Shown: one piece after another, positions 1-9,500 of the stretch
Layout of the letters: each line of letters opens with the position of its first letter
Numbering within the stretch: position 1 is the stretch's first letter
Assembly (NCBI RefSeq): GCF_037027585.1
Contig: NZ_JAXCLE010000013.1
Coordinates: 39,813 to 103,812, forward strand
Length of the DNA: 64,000 nt
Reading direction: 5' to 3'
Source of the DNA: Solibacillus ferritrahens
GTDB taxonomy: Bacteria > Bacillota > Bacilli > Bacillales_A > Planococcaceae
The notes under the pieces: generated by a model
The model's input: the letters and a program-made list of their open reading frames with translations, nothing else
What the model was told of the DNA's origin: nothing
The model's database searches: none
Program-made: the position numbers and the translations under genes

Positions 1-422
1 TAATTCCTGGAGCTAAGGCACCGAAATTAGTTACAGAAGAAATGATTAAATCTATGTCACCAGGATCAGTTGTAGTTGATATTGCGATTGACCAAGGTGG
101 TTGTTTCGAAACTTCTGAAAAGGTTACGACACATGACAACCCAACATTCGTTAAACATGACGTAGTTCACTATACAGTTGCAAATATGCCTGGTGCAGTG
201 CCACGTACATCTACACTGGCATTAACAAATAATACAGTGCCATATGCACTGCAAATTGCCAATAAAGGATTTATTAAAGCGTGTTTAGACAATACAGCAT
301 TAAAGCTTGGTTTAAACACGGTAGATGGGCATGTTGTCTATGAGGCGGTAGCAGATGCACAGGGATTACCTTATGTAGCTGTAGATGACGTTTTAGGCGT
401 ATTGACAGGATTAAACAGCTAA
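1..422 (+). CDS. ald: Alanine dehydrogenase, C-terminal part (5' end outside window)
   Basis: The window opens inside this gene. The frame is already open at base 3 (IPGAKAPKLVTEEM) and ends at the TAA at 420-422. About 140 codons are visible, roughly the last third of a family usually near 370 residues. The stretches SVVVDIAIDQGGC and NMPGAVPRTST are characteristic of alanine dehydrogenase, which interconverts L-alanine and pyruvate plus ammonium with NAD in the cytoplasm. The first in-window ATG (42) is internal and is not the start. A strong hairpin follows at once, so the transcript probably ends here. The upstream control region cannot be seen. Confidence 0.93.
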   Translation, partial: IPGAKAPKLVTEEMIKSMSPGSVVVDIAIDQGGCFETSEKVTTHDNPTFVKHDVVHYTVANMPGAVPRTSTLALTNNTVPYALQIANKGFIKACLDNTALKLGLNTVDGHVVYEAVADAQGLPYVAVDDVLGVLTGLNS

Positions 423-446
423 AAGTAATATAAAATGTTTTAAACA

Positions 447-488
447 AAAAATACTCGGATGTTAACCAATTAACGTCCGAGTGTTGTT
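447..488. terminator. Bidirectional terminator between ald and the convergent SH3 gene
   Basis: A 13-bp stem (453-465 with 470-482, one G-T pair) closes a CCAA loop. It is flanked by an A-rich tract on the left and GTTGTTTA on the right, so it can end transcripts from both sides. Confidence 0.85.
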
Positions 489-498
489 TATTGATTAT

Positions 499-1272
499 TT
501 AATTCACCGAAACAAGCTCTGCTGTAATTTCACCTTCAAAGTTTTTAACTCGAATTATACCGTAATCTTTTGCTAAATAAAGTTTAGATCCATTTGGATA
601 TTTGATGACTACAACATTCTTAAAAGTCCCTGCTTTAGTCTTTAAAGTAGTCGATGTACTTTCAACAACTACTTCTGTTTTCGTATTCGATTCAATTCCA
701 TAATCCGTATCATAAATTGTCGACTTTTCCTTCATCGGATAACTTAAAGAAAAGAAGAAAACATCAGAATAGGCTACACCAAGTTCGAAACTATTTTCAT
801 TTTCGATATATGTGTATCCAATAAAATCTTCTTCCATTAAGCTAACGGAATTCCTTATATCTGGATTGATGGAAGCTTTATACGTAGTTTTTGCTCCTCC
901 TTCAAAAGAAGGTTCATACGTATAGTTTCGATTAGCTTTAGGGAGTAGACCATTCGTAATAACAGGTGATTTTTTAGGTTCAAATTTTTCCGGTTTTTCC
1001 GTCGTTAAAGTTTTTGAATGAATATAACCTTTATTGCCGTTATGTGTTATATAAGCCCATTGTCTATCTTTTGAAAGTACGGTAACTTTAGAAAAGTTTT
1101 CAATGAGTGATAATTGTTTTGCACTAGGTGATGGCGCATCACGTAAAAAAATATTTTCTTCTGCATTAATAAACTGAGTCGACTCGGCATGTGCTGGCTG
1201 CGTTTGTAATAAACTAAATGGCATTAGAAGCATAAGCAGGATGATTAGCATAAATAACGATAATTTTTTCAT
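499..1272 (-). CDS. Secreted SH3b-domain protein of unknown function
   Basis: The 257-residue protein begins with a clear Sec signal peptide: KK, then a hydrophobic run, then cleavage near PAHAES at about residue 29. Residues about 33-95 read as a bacterial SH3 domain (INAEENIFLRDAPS ... QWAYITHNGNKGYIHS), a fold that often binds cell-wall peptides. The remaining 150 residues are a beta-rich domain rich in Thr, Ser and aromatics (VVVIKYPNGSKLYLAKDYG) that I do not recognise. There is no catalytic signature such as an NlpC/P60 or amidase motif, so an enzymatic role is not supported. A GGGAG ribosome site lies 8 bases before the ATG. It is transcribed toward ald and shares its terminator. Confidence 0.75.
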   Translation of the reverse strand: MKKLSLFMLIILLMLLMPFSLLQTQPAHAESTQFINAEENIFLRDAPSPSAKQLSLIENFSKVTVLSKDRQWAYITHNGNKGYIHSKTLTTEKPEKFEPKKSPVITNGLLPKANRNYTYEPSFEGGAKTTYKASINPDIRNSVSLMEEDFIGYTYIENENSFELGVAYSDVFFFSLSYPMKEKSTIYDTDYGIESNTKTEVVVESTSTTLKTKAGTFKNVVVIKYPNGSKLYLAKDYGIIRVKNFEGEITAELVSVN

Positions 1273-1620
1273 GATGCACTCCCTTTCTTGATTTTAATTT
1301 TCTCTATAAAATACCTATTCCTTAATTTTACCTATAGAAAACGAGTAAAAATATGGGAATAACCTTAAAAGTATATAAATCCGAGTAGTTCAATATCGCG
1401 AAAACATTGATATGCCTTCACTTAATAACAACTCCTCACAGCGAAAGATTATTATCAAATCCCCTACAAAAAATATTCTCATGGACAATTATATTACTGA
1501 GACTTTTCTTTATTCCTACTTTATTTTAAAAATAAAATACTAAATATGTTCTAAATCTTATAAGTGCCTAAGATTGAATAATTGCGGAAATAGAGGAATA
1601 GCATAATGTCTCTCACAAAA
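1273..1620. other. Intergenic stretch without a convincing gene
   Basis: This AT-rich stretch lies upstream of the secreted SH3 gene and downstream of the M24 peptidase terminator. It must hold the SH3 gene promoter, read leftward, but no clear -35/-10 pair stands out. The only ORF of note (43 codons from 1412) has no ribosome site. Confidence 0.5.
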
Positions 1621-1666
1621 AAGGGTTGTATTGAAGTCCAAAATGAACTAACAATACAACCTTTTA
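1617..1666 (-). terminator. Terminator downstream of the M24 peptidase
   Basis: A perfect 10-bp stem, GGTTGTATTG (1624-1633) with CAATACAACC (1652-1661). Read on the minus strand it is followed by a six-T run, typical of an intrinsic terminator. Confidence 0.85.
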
Positions 1667-1670
1667 TGTG

Positions 1671-1760
1671 TTAAATATTTTTTTGAACGATTGCTGCTAA
1701 AGCGAGGACTGTGTCAAAGCTGTTACCTGGGAATTCAGCTATGCTGACATAGCAATTAGA
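1671..1760 (-). pseudogene. Possible C-terminal stub of a lost gene
   Basis: Between the M24 peptidase stop and its terminator, the minus strand holds 29 sense codons ending in a TAA at 1671-1673. They read as natural protein (CYVSIAEFPGNSFDTVL, then ALAAIVQKNI). No start codon exists in this frame, because a stop lies just upstream, overlapping the peptidase end. The simplest reading is that a deletion removed all but the last codons of a second gene in this transcript. I cannot name the family. A chance open stretch remains possible. Confidence 0.35.
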
Positions 1761-1761
1761 T

Positions 1762-2850
1762 TTATAAAATTACTAATTCCTTAGTAAACTTCGTTAATAT
1801 TTCTACGCCGTCGTTTGTTACGACTACATCATCTTCAATACGAACTCCGGCTGCGTCTGATTTATAAATCCCTGGTTCGATTGTAAATACTGTACCGGGC
1901 TGTAAAGTCATTTCATTTGTTCCTGTAATTGATGGGAACTCATGGACTGAAATTCCAAGCCCATGACCTAAACGGTGAGTGAAATATTCACCATATCCTG
2001 CATCAGTAATTATATCACGGGAAATTTTATCTAGATCCATTGCGCGAACACCTGGTTTTACTGCTTCGATTGCTGCTTCATTAGCGTGGCGTACTGTATT
2101 GTAGATTTTCATTTGTTCTTCATTTGGCTGACCGAATGCTACTGTTCGTGTAATATCTGAACAATACCCTTCATAAATAACACCTAAATCGAATAATATG
2201 AAGTCACCTTTTTGAATTTTGCGATCACCCGGAGTACCGTGTGGAGAAGCTGTTTTTTCACCTGCAAGTACCATCGTATTGAAGCTCATCGCATACCCTT
2301 TTGCCTTAATGGCAGATTCAATTGTATTTAAAATTTCCATTTCTGTTTTGCCTTCAGCGATTGCGTCACAGCCTACTTCAATTGCAAAGTCTGCTAATTG
2401 TGCGGCTTTACGTAATTTCACAAGCTCTTCTTCGTCTTTACAAATACGGAGTGCATTTACCTTTTCGTCGATATTTGTAAATTTCAAAGTATCAAAACGA
2501 TCTTGGATTGCTTCTAAACGTTCAACTGTTAAATGGGATTTTTCGATTGCCAATGTATTAAATGCTACGTTTCGTGCTCGAACGGCCTTTGCCACAACAT
2601 CCCATGCATTTTCAGTATCTTCATGTCCAATTACTTCATAAGACCATCCCGCTGCTACAACGTCTGGTATTTCCATTTTTGGACAAATTAAAAAAGGCTC
2701 TGCGTTTTTAAATACCATGACACCGAGTAAACGTTCATGCGGATCACTTTTAAAATTAGAAAAGTAAAACACATTATCGGGAGTAGTGATAAAAGCAGCA
2801 TCCCACTCATTTTCTACTAAATATTGCTGTAATTGATTTTGCTTTGACAT
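1762..2850 (-). CDS. M24 family Xaa-Pro dipeptidase/aminopeptidase
   Basis: At 362 residues this has the usual length for PepQ/YpdF-like proline peptidases, which cleave X-Pro bonds in the cytoplasm. An N-terminal creatinase-like domain (about 1-130) is followed by the pita-bread catalytic domain. All expected dimetal ligands are visible: the Asp pair in LFDLGVIYEGYCSDITRT, His in HRLGHGLGISVHE, Glu in FTIEPGIY and Glu in VRIEDDVVV. An AAAGGGG ribosome site precedes the ATG. It is divergent from ytkL, with a 121-bp shared promoter region. A possible remnant of a second gene and then a terminator follow. The exact substrate (dipeptide or longer peptide) cannot be read from sequence. Confidence 0.9.
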   Translation of the reverse strand: MSKQNQLQQYLVENEWDAAFITTPDNVFYFSNFKSDPHERLLGVMVFKNAEPFLICPKMEIPDVVAAGWSYEVIGHEDTENAWDVVAKAVRARNVAFNTLAIEKSHLTVERLEAIQDRFDTLKFTNIDEKVNALRICKDEEELVKLRKAAQLADFAIEVGCDAIAEGKTEMEILNTIESAIKAKGYAMSFNTMVLAGEKTASPHGTPGDRKIQKGDFILFDLGVIYEGYCSDITRTVAFGQPNEEQMKIYNTVRHANEAAIEAVKPGVRAMDLDKISRDIITDAGYGEYFTHRLGHGLGISVHEFPSITGTNEMTLQPGTVFTIEPGIYKSDAAGVRIEDDVVVTNDGVEILTKFTKELVIL

Positions 2851-2971
2851 ATTAAAAATCCCCTTTATTTCCTAAGATTGAATTCATAATAAGCATATCA
2901 AAAAAAGGAGATTTATGCATAAGTATCGAATAGATCAGAGGTGACAATATATCTTTTAGGAGGGTAATTTT

Positions 2972-3652
2972 ATGAAAGTTTCATATCATGGGCATTCAGT
3001 TATAAAAATAGTAACGAATGGTACAACTATTTTAATAGACCCTTTTATAAATGGAAATGGTCTTACAGATTTAAAAGTTGCAAACGAAAATCCGGATGTT
3101 ATTTTATTGACACACGGCCATAATGATCACGTAGGAGATACGGTTGAATTGGCCAAAAAGAATAATGCGCTTGTTGTTGCACCAAATGAGCTAGCCGATT
3201 ATTTAGGCTGGCAAGGGTGCAATGTTCATAATATGCATATCGGTGGCGCGCACGAATTTGAATTTGGGAAGGTTAAGTTTACACAGGCTTTCCATGGTTC
3301 TTCATATGTAACGGAGAATAAGGAGATTATTTATACGGGCATGCCTTCAGGAATTTTATTTACAGCAGAAGGAAAAACAATTTACCATGCTGGTGATACG
3401 GCATTGTTTGGAGACATGGAACTGATAGGAAAACGACATCCAATTGATGTGGCTTTCCTGCCAATCGGGGATAATTTTACAATGGGACCAGAAGATGCAG
3501 CGTATGCAGTAACATTATTAAAACCAAAAATTGTTGTCCCGATACACTACAATACATTCCCACCAATTACACAAAACCCTGGCGAATTTGCGAAGCTTGT
3601 AGAAGGGGCGGAAGTCCAAATTCTAAAGTCAGGTGAATTTGTAGAATTTTAA
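2972..3652 (+). CDS. ytkL: UPF0173 metal-dependent hydrolase YtkL
   Basis: This 226-residue protein belongs to the metallo-beta-lactamase superfamily. The metal-binding HxHxDH motif is at residues 48-53 (THGHNDHVGD), with later ligands in YHAGDTALFGD and VPIHYNT. The length fits the compact UPF0173 group (B. subtilis YtkL). Members have been linked to hydrolysis of small esters or phosphodiesters, but the cellular substrate is unknown. AGGAGGG lies 8 bases before the ATG. It is followed by a strong terminator, so it is probably monocistronic. Confidence 0.9.
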   Translation: MKVSYHGHSVIKIVTNGTTILIDPFINGNGLTDLKVANENPDVILLTHGHNDHVGDTVELAKKNNALVVAPNELADYLGWQGCNVHNMHIGGAHEFEFGKVKFTQAFHGSSYVTENKEIIYTGMPSGILFTAEGKTIYHAGDTALFGDMELIGKRHPIDVAFLPIGDNFTMGPEDAAYAVTLLKPKIVVPIHYNTFPPITQNPGEFAKLVEGAEVQILKSGEFVEF

Positions 3653-3658
3653 TATAAA

Positions 3659-3711
3659 AAAGCAAACTGCCCAACCTTGTAAACCTGGTTGGGCAGTTTG
3701 TCTTATTTTTT
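3659..3711 (+). terminator. Terminator of ytkL
   Basis: A perfect 14-bp stem (3663-3676 with 3687-3700), then TCTTATTTTTT. Confidence 0.92.
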
Positions 3712-3822
3712 GTTGTTTTTTATAAGCAAAAATGGGGGTATAGATATGGAATATATATAATTGCAACGTTTAAATATGGTACACTAAGGACATAAATGAA
3801 TGATGAGAAATAGGTGATGTAA

Positions 3823-5130
3823 TTGTCAACAAAACACGAGAAAATATTACAATACATTGAATCACTACCAGTTGGCGATAAAATATCTGTCCGTCAAATT
3901 GCAAAGGAAATGCAAGTAAGTGAAGGGACAGCTTATCGTGCGATTAAAGAAGCTGAAAATCGTAGGCTAGTTAGTTCAATTGAACGTGTAGGAACCATTC
4001 GTATTGAAAAGAAAAAGAAAGAAAATATTGAACGATTAACATTTGCGGAAATTGTAAATATTATTGATGGTCAAGTGTTGGGTGGGAAGTCAGGTCTACA
4101 TAAGACGTTAACTAAATTTGTAATCGGTGCGATGAAGCTTGACGATATGATGCGATATACAGATGCAGGAAGCCTTCTGATTGTTGGAAACCGTACACAA
4201 GCTCATGAATATGCATTAAAAACCGGTGCGGCCGTATTAATTACAGGTGGTTTTGATACGACGGATTTGAATAAAGCATTGGCTGATGAATTGGATTTAC
4301 CGATTATTTCAACAACATACGATACGTTTACAGTAGCTACAATGATTAACCGTGCTATTTATGACCAATTAATTAAAAAAGATATTTTACTTATTGAAGA
4401 TGTATACGTACCAATGGAGGATACTGCCGTACTAAGAAATAGTGATACCATTGCAGACTTCCATAGACAGAATCGCCGAACAACACATGGGGCATTCCCT
4501 GTTTTAACACATCAAAATAAGCTAGTTGGTATGATTACGAGTAAAGATGTTATTGGGAAAGAAGAGTCAGAACCGATTGATAAGGTTATGACAAAGAATC
4601 CAATTGCTGCTTCCATGAAAACAAGTGTAGCCTCTGCAGGCCACCGAATGATTTGGGAAGGGATAGACTTGCTTCCGGTCATAGATGAAGATGGGCTGTT
4701 AAAAGGGGTTATTAGCCGTCAGGACGTTTTAAAGGCGATACAATTAGCACAGCGTCAGCCACAGCACGGAGAGACAATTGATGATTTGGTTAAAAATGAG
4801 ATGCGTGTTATGGGTGAAGAAGAAATCGCTGTGGAGTTTACAGTCACACCGCAAATGACAAATCAATTTGGCGCGATTTCCTATGGTGCCTTTACCATTT
4901 TACTTTCGGAAGTTGGAGCTTTTGCATTGAAACGTCGTAAGCGTGGAGAAGCTGTTGTAGAAAATATGAATATTTACTTTATCAAGCCTGTACAGATGGA
5001 GAGTGTGTTAACGGTCCGTCCAAGAATTTTGGACATGTCCCGTAAATTTGTGAAGATGGATTTTGAAGTATTTAGTGGAGCAAATCTTGTTGGAAAAGCG
5101 ATGATGACTTTCCAACTATTAGAACGATAA
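3823..5130 (+). CDS. ytoI: CBS/DRTGG/hotdog-domain transcriptional regulator YtoI
   Basis: The architecture matches B. subtilis YtoI at the same length (435 residues). An N-terminal winged helix (about 1-60, with VRQIAKEMQVSEGTAYRAIKE) is followed by a DRTGG domain (about 70-185), two CBS repeats (about 190-310, binding adenine nucleotides in many proteins) and a C-terminal hotdog fold (about 330-435, EFTVTPQMTNQFGAISYG) related to thioesterases. The combination suggests a cytoplasmic regulator sensing a nucleotide and perhaps an acyl or CoA ligand; its targets are not known to me. The start is TTG at 3823 with TAGGTGAT upstream; no in-frame ATG lies nearby. A terminator follows. Confidence 0.88.
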   Translation: MSTKHEKILQYIESLPVGDKISVRQIAKEMQVSEGTAYRAIKEAENRRLVSSIERVGTIRIEKKKKENIERLTFAEIVNIIDGQVLGGKSGLHKTLTKFVIGAMKLDDMMRYTDAGSLLIVGNRTQAHEYALKTGAAVLITGGFDTTDLNKALADELDLPIISTTYDTFTVATMINRAIYDQLIKKDILLIEDVYVPMEDTAVLRNSDTIADFHRQNRRTTHGAFPVLTHQNKLVGMITSKDVIGKEESEPIDKVMTKNPIAASMKTSVASAGHRMIWEGIDLLPVIDEDGLLKGVISRQDVLKAIQLAQRQPQHGETIDDLVKNEMRVMGEEEIAVEFTVTPQMTNQFGAISYGAFTILLSEVGAFALKRRKRGEAVVENMNIYFIKPVQMESVLTVRPRILDMSRKFVKMDFEVFSGANLVGKAMMTFQLLER

Positions 5131-5157
5131 TGTAAAAGTGTTATTGAATTTAAATAA

Positions 5158-5206
5158 TAAAAAGGGGTGTCCTCAAGGTCAACACCTTTAGAAACACCCT
5201 TTTCAT
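5158..5206. terminator. Bidirectional terminator between ytoI and ytpI
   Basis: Arms AAAGGGGTGT and ACACCCTTTT enclose a smaller inner hairpin, with A and T tracts on the two sides. It serves both convergent genes. Confidence 0.75.
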
Positions 5207-5518
5207 TTACTTATTTAATTCATATTCTTCATGTACGTAACGTCCTTCATGACGCATACGTTTATAATTGTTTACACCTAAACCGGCACCTAAAACAATA
5301 AATACTGCTGCAATGGCAAATCCAATTATATCGGGATATAAGATTATTGCATTAAGGCCGAAGAAAATCAAAAATGATGCAAGTGAAACACCTGCTTTTG
5401 CAGTATACCATTTTCGGCGAATAGGCAAAGTAGAGCGGAATTGCTTCGTTTTAAAATAAAAGTAAAATACAAGTGATGCTACAATACCAGCAACGAACAG
5501 AAAATTTAAATAGACCAT
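5207..5518 (-). CDS. ytpI: YtpI-like small membrane protein
   Basis: I place the start at the ATG at 5518 (MVYLNFLFVAGIV), giving 103 residues, because AGGAGG sits six bases upstream. The longer frame from 5539 adds seven residues that would be encoded across the ribosome site. Three hydrophobic segments are visible (about 4-22, 42-58 and 62-80), with a positively charged loop (RSTLPIRRKWYTAKAG). The family (YtpI) is conserved beside nrnA in Bacillales and its function is unknown. It diverges from nrnA, with about 90 bp between the starts. Confidence 0.82.
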   Translation of the reverse strand: MVYLNFLFVAGIVASLVFYFYFKTKQFRSTLPIRRKWYTAKAGVSLASFLIFFGLNAIILYPDIIGFAIAAVFIVLGAGLGVNNYKRMRHEGRYVHEEYELNK

Positions 5519-5610
5519 AGTGAACCTCCTAGTAGCCAAACTACTAAATATTGTAACGATTTTTCATAAAAAATGATATAGGTTTTCACTATGTACGAGG
5601 GGGAAATGTT

Positions 5611-6555
5611 GTGAAACGTCAAATAATTGACAAAATTAAACAATATGACACAATTATACTTCACCGCCATGTACGACCAGATCCAGATGCATATGGATCT
5701 CAAATTGGTTTGGCAGAATTAATACGTGCGAATTATCCGGAGAAAGAAGTATTTACAGTCGGTGAACATGATCCGTCTTTATCGTTTTTAGCTTTCCCGC
5801 AAAATATAGAAGATACGAAGTTTAATAATGCACTCATTATTGTAACTGACACAGCAAATACAGAGCGTATTGATGACGAACGCTATAAAAAAGGTGACTC
5901 TATTATTAAAATCGATCACCATCCAAATGACGATGCATATGGTGATTTACTATGGGTTGATACTAATGCAAGCTCATGCAGTGAGATGGTTTATGAACTT
6001 TTTGAAGAAGGCAGAGAGTATGCCAATTGGCAAATGTCCGATGCAGCAGCACGACTCTTATTTGCAGGCATTGTTGGAGATACGGGTCGTTTCCTTTTCC
6101 CAAGTGCGAGTCCAAAAACATTTGAAACTGCAGGTCAGCTAGTCCAATATAATTTCGACCGCAATCAAGTATTTGATGGTATGTACGAGATGGAACGCAA
6201 ACTTTTAAATTTACAAGGGTACGTATACCAGCATTTTGAAATGGATGAAAACGGCATGGCCTACATTAAATTGCCTTCATCTATTTTAAAGCAATATGAT
6301 GCTACACCTTCCGAAACATCCCTATTAGTTGGCTCGTTGGGCAATGTGAAAAATATCCGTGCATGGGTTATGTTTATCGAAGACAATGATACAATTCGTG
6401 TTCGTTTACGTTCGAAAGGTCCGATTATCAATGGGCTGGCAAAAAAATATAATGGCGGAGGACACCCGTTAGCATCCGGTGCAACAGCCTATACTTGGGA
6501 AGAGGCAGATCAAGTAATTGATGATTTAAAAGCTATTTGTAAAGAATATAAATAA
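5611..6555 (+). CDS. nrnA: Bifunctional oligoribonuclease / pAp phosphatase NrnA
   Basis: DHH-DHHA1 family, 314 residues, the normal length. Visible motifs are HRHVRPDPDAYGS (His18, Asp24, Asp26), VTDTAN (Asp80), the DHH triad at 102-104 (KIDHHPND) and the C-terminal GGGHPLASGA of the DHHA1 substrate-binding domain. NrnA degrades short RNA oligomers to mononucleotides and dephosphorylates pAp in the cytoplasm. The start is GTG at 5611, with GAGGGGG a few bases upstream. dnaE begins 19 bases after the stop, so the two probably share a transcript, as in B. subtilis. Confidence 0.93.
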   Translation: MKRQIIDKIKQYDTIILHRHVRPDPDAYGSQIGLAELIRANYPEKEVFTVGEHDPSLSFLAFPQNIEDTKFNNALIIVTDTANTERIDDERYKKGDSIIKIDHHPNDDAYGDLLWVDTNASSCSEMVYELFEEGREYANWQMSDAAARLLFAGIVGDTGRFLFPSASPKTFETAGQLVQYNFDRNQVFDGMYEMERKLLNLQGYVYQHFEMDENGMAYIKLPSSILKQYDATPSETSLLVGSLGNVKNIRAWVMFIEDNDTIRVRLRSKGPIINGLAKKYNGGGHPLASGATAYTWEEADQVIDDLKAICKEYK

Positions 6556-6574
6556 TATGTTGGAGGGATGAAGC

Positions 6575-9500
6575 GTGACTGTATATCCACAAATACGGAC
6601 AAGTGCCGATTTATTAAAAAGTACAATTCGTCTTGAAGAGCTCATCCCTTTTTTACATCAACAAAAGGCAAAAAGCTGTGCAATCGTCAATACGAAATTG
6701 TACGGACTTTTGCCTTTTTGGTTTGAAATGAAAAGGGCCGGCATACATCCGGTAATTGGGTTGACAATACAGCTAGAATGGACAGAAGAACAGTCATTGC
6801 CGCTTGTATTATATGCGAAAACAAACGAAGGCTATCAAAATCTATTGAAGATTTCCAGCAGTATTGCGATTCGATCGGATCAAACAATTCCTTTAAGATG
6901 GTTGCTGGCCTATGGAAAAGGAATAGTCTTTATGATTCCCGCTCTTGATTTACAAGGAAGATGGCTGCAGCAAACGGCTGAGAATACATTGCTGGAGATT
7001 AAAAATGCTTATTCTAATGAGCTATATATTGGAATATCACGTGGATCAAATGAAGGCCCATTTGAAAGACAAGCTGTAGAATTTGCAGTGAAAAATGGGT
7101 TGCCAATTGTTGCGACACATGAATCACTATTTTTGAAAGAAGAGGATTTTTTTTCATATGAAGTTGCCCAAGCCATCGAAACAGGTGTGAAACTTAATGA
7201 AGCAGCAATAAACAATAAACAGGAAAGCTATGTATTAACTGCAGAGCAATGGCAAGGGAAGTTCCAGGATGAACCACAATGGCTCTTACAAATGGAAAGT
7301 TTATTAATGAGCTGTCAAGTTCAATTAACTACGAATGATGTTTATATGCCAAGATTTCCTCTACAGAAAGGGGATACGGCAGAAAAGATATTGCAGCAGC
7401 AAGTAGTTGCTGGACTGCAGCGCAGATTAAAAATGGATTCATTGCCGAGTCAGTATTTGGAACGGATGAACTATGAGTTGGACGTCATTCAATCAATGGG
7501 GTATTCTGATTATTTTTTGATTGTTGCTGACTTTATGCGATTTGCACGAGAGGAACAAATATTAACAGGTCCAGGACGAGGCTCTTCTGCGTCATCGCTC
7601 GTTGCCTATGCACTTGAAATTACACAAGTAGACCCTCTACAATATGATTTACTATTCGAGCGCTTTTTAAATCCTGAGCGCATAACTTTACCGGATATCG
7701 ATATTGATTTTTTGGATACGAGGCGTCATGAAGTAATTCAATATGTGGCGAAAAAATATGGGAAGCAGTATGTCGCGCAAATTATTACGTTTGGTACGCT
7801 ATCGGCAAAAGCTGTTGCACGAGATGTCGCCCGAATGTTCAATTTTGAAAGTGAAACATTGGAGATGATTTCAAAACTTATTCCAAATAAACCAGGTATT
7901 ACGTTACAGGAAGCATATTCGAAATCCGAAAATTTGAGGGAGTGGATAGCAGCAGAGCCAATACGCCAAAAGTGGTTTAAAACGTCGCTTCGATTGGAGG
8001 GGCTACCACGAAATGCTTCGACCCATGCAGCGGGCGTCGTATTAAGTCCGGTCCCATTAGTAGATATCGTTCCGATTGAAGAAGGTCATGAAGGAATTTA
8101 TTTGACACAATGGCCAATGCTTGAAGTTGAGCAAACAGGCTTGTTGAAAATTGATTTTTTAGGACTGCGCAATTTAACGATTCTTGAACAAATTAGGAAA
8201 TCTATTCAGTTTACACATGATGTTCGACTGGATTTTAATCAAATTCCACTTAATGACGGGAAGACATTTGAACTCCTACAGCATGGAGATACTGCTGGTA
8301 TTTTCCAGCTCGAATCAGATGGAATGAAAAATGCTCTACGGGAAATAAAACCAACTCACTTTTTAGATATTGTGGCAGTAAATGCATTATATAGACCCGG
8401 CCCAATGGAATTTATCCCGCTTTATGCAAGAAGGAAGCATAAAAAAGAGCAGGTAATGATGCCGCATCCGGATTTAACGCCAATTTTGGAAGAAACACAT
8501 GGGGTTATCATTTACCAAGAACAAATTATGCGTATAGCCAATGTAATGGCAGGCTTTTCGTTTGGACAGGCTGATTTGCTCCGCCGTGCTGTAAGTAAAA
8601 AGAAGCGGGATGTGTTGGAACAGCAGCGTGCATCTTTTGTGAAAGGTGCAATGGCAAAAGGCTATACAGAGCAAGTAGCAGAAGAAGTTTATGCATTAAT
8701 TGTACGCTTTGCTGATTATGGTTTCCCAAAAAGCCATGCAGTAGCATATAGTATCATTTCGTATCAAATGGCATATTTAAAAGCAAATTATCCTGTTAAT
8801 TTCTATGCTGCTCTTCTTACAAATGCAACGGGCAATACAGAAAAGCTTGCACAAATTTTAATGGAGGCAAAAGCAAGGGGCATTGAAATTCTGCCGCCAT
8901 CGATTAATCGAAGTATGCGCCATTTTAAAGTAGAGGGCGGGAAGATTCGTTTTAGTTTTTCTGCGATTAAAGGAGTACCTCAGCCATTTTTGCAAAAGTT
9001 GTTAATTGCCCGTGAAGAAAGACAAAAACCGTTCGAATCTATATTTGATTTAGCGGTTACGATGACGACAGCGAATTTCAACCGTAAAATAATCGAACCG
9101 TTGATTAAAGCTGGGGCACTTGATGAATTTGGAAAAGATCGTGCTACATTACTTGCTACAATTGAAGGAGCACAAAAACAAGCTGATTTTGTGCGACCGG
9201 GCGGAGATGATTTATTTGAAGGCGCTCTACTTGCATTTGGTAAGCCGAAATACAATGAAACATCACCGATACCGGAAAAAATAAAGCTACAATACGAAAA
9301 AGAAGTACTCGGTTTTTATTTATCAGATCATCCAATTGTTAAAGTACGCAAACATTTCCCGGAAGTTACAGCAACAGTTCAAACATTATCCCAACTGAAA
9401 GAAAATGCTTACGTAAAAATGATTGGCCAAGTTCAGGAAATGCGTCAGCTTCGTACTAAGCGAGGAGAACTGATGGCATTTGTCCAATTGGAGGATGAAT

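Noticed and set aside
1412..1543. 43-codon ORF in the intergenic region upstream of the SH3 gene
   Set aside because: No ribosome site, no recognisable domain and composition like the surrounding AT-rich DNA.
2219..2641. 140-codon ORF opposite the M24 peptidase
   Set aside because: It is the antisense shadow of a well-supported gene, Ser-rich from complementary codons, with no ribosome site. The same applies to the other antisense ORFs across dnaE, pyk, gapB, pheT and ysdC.
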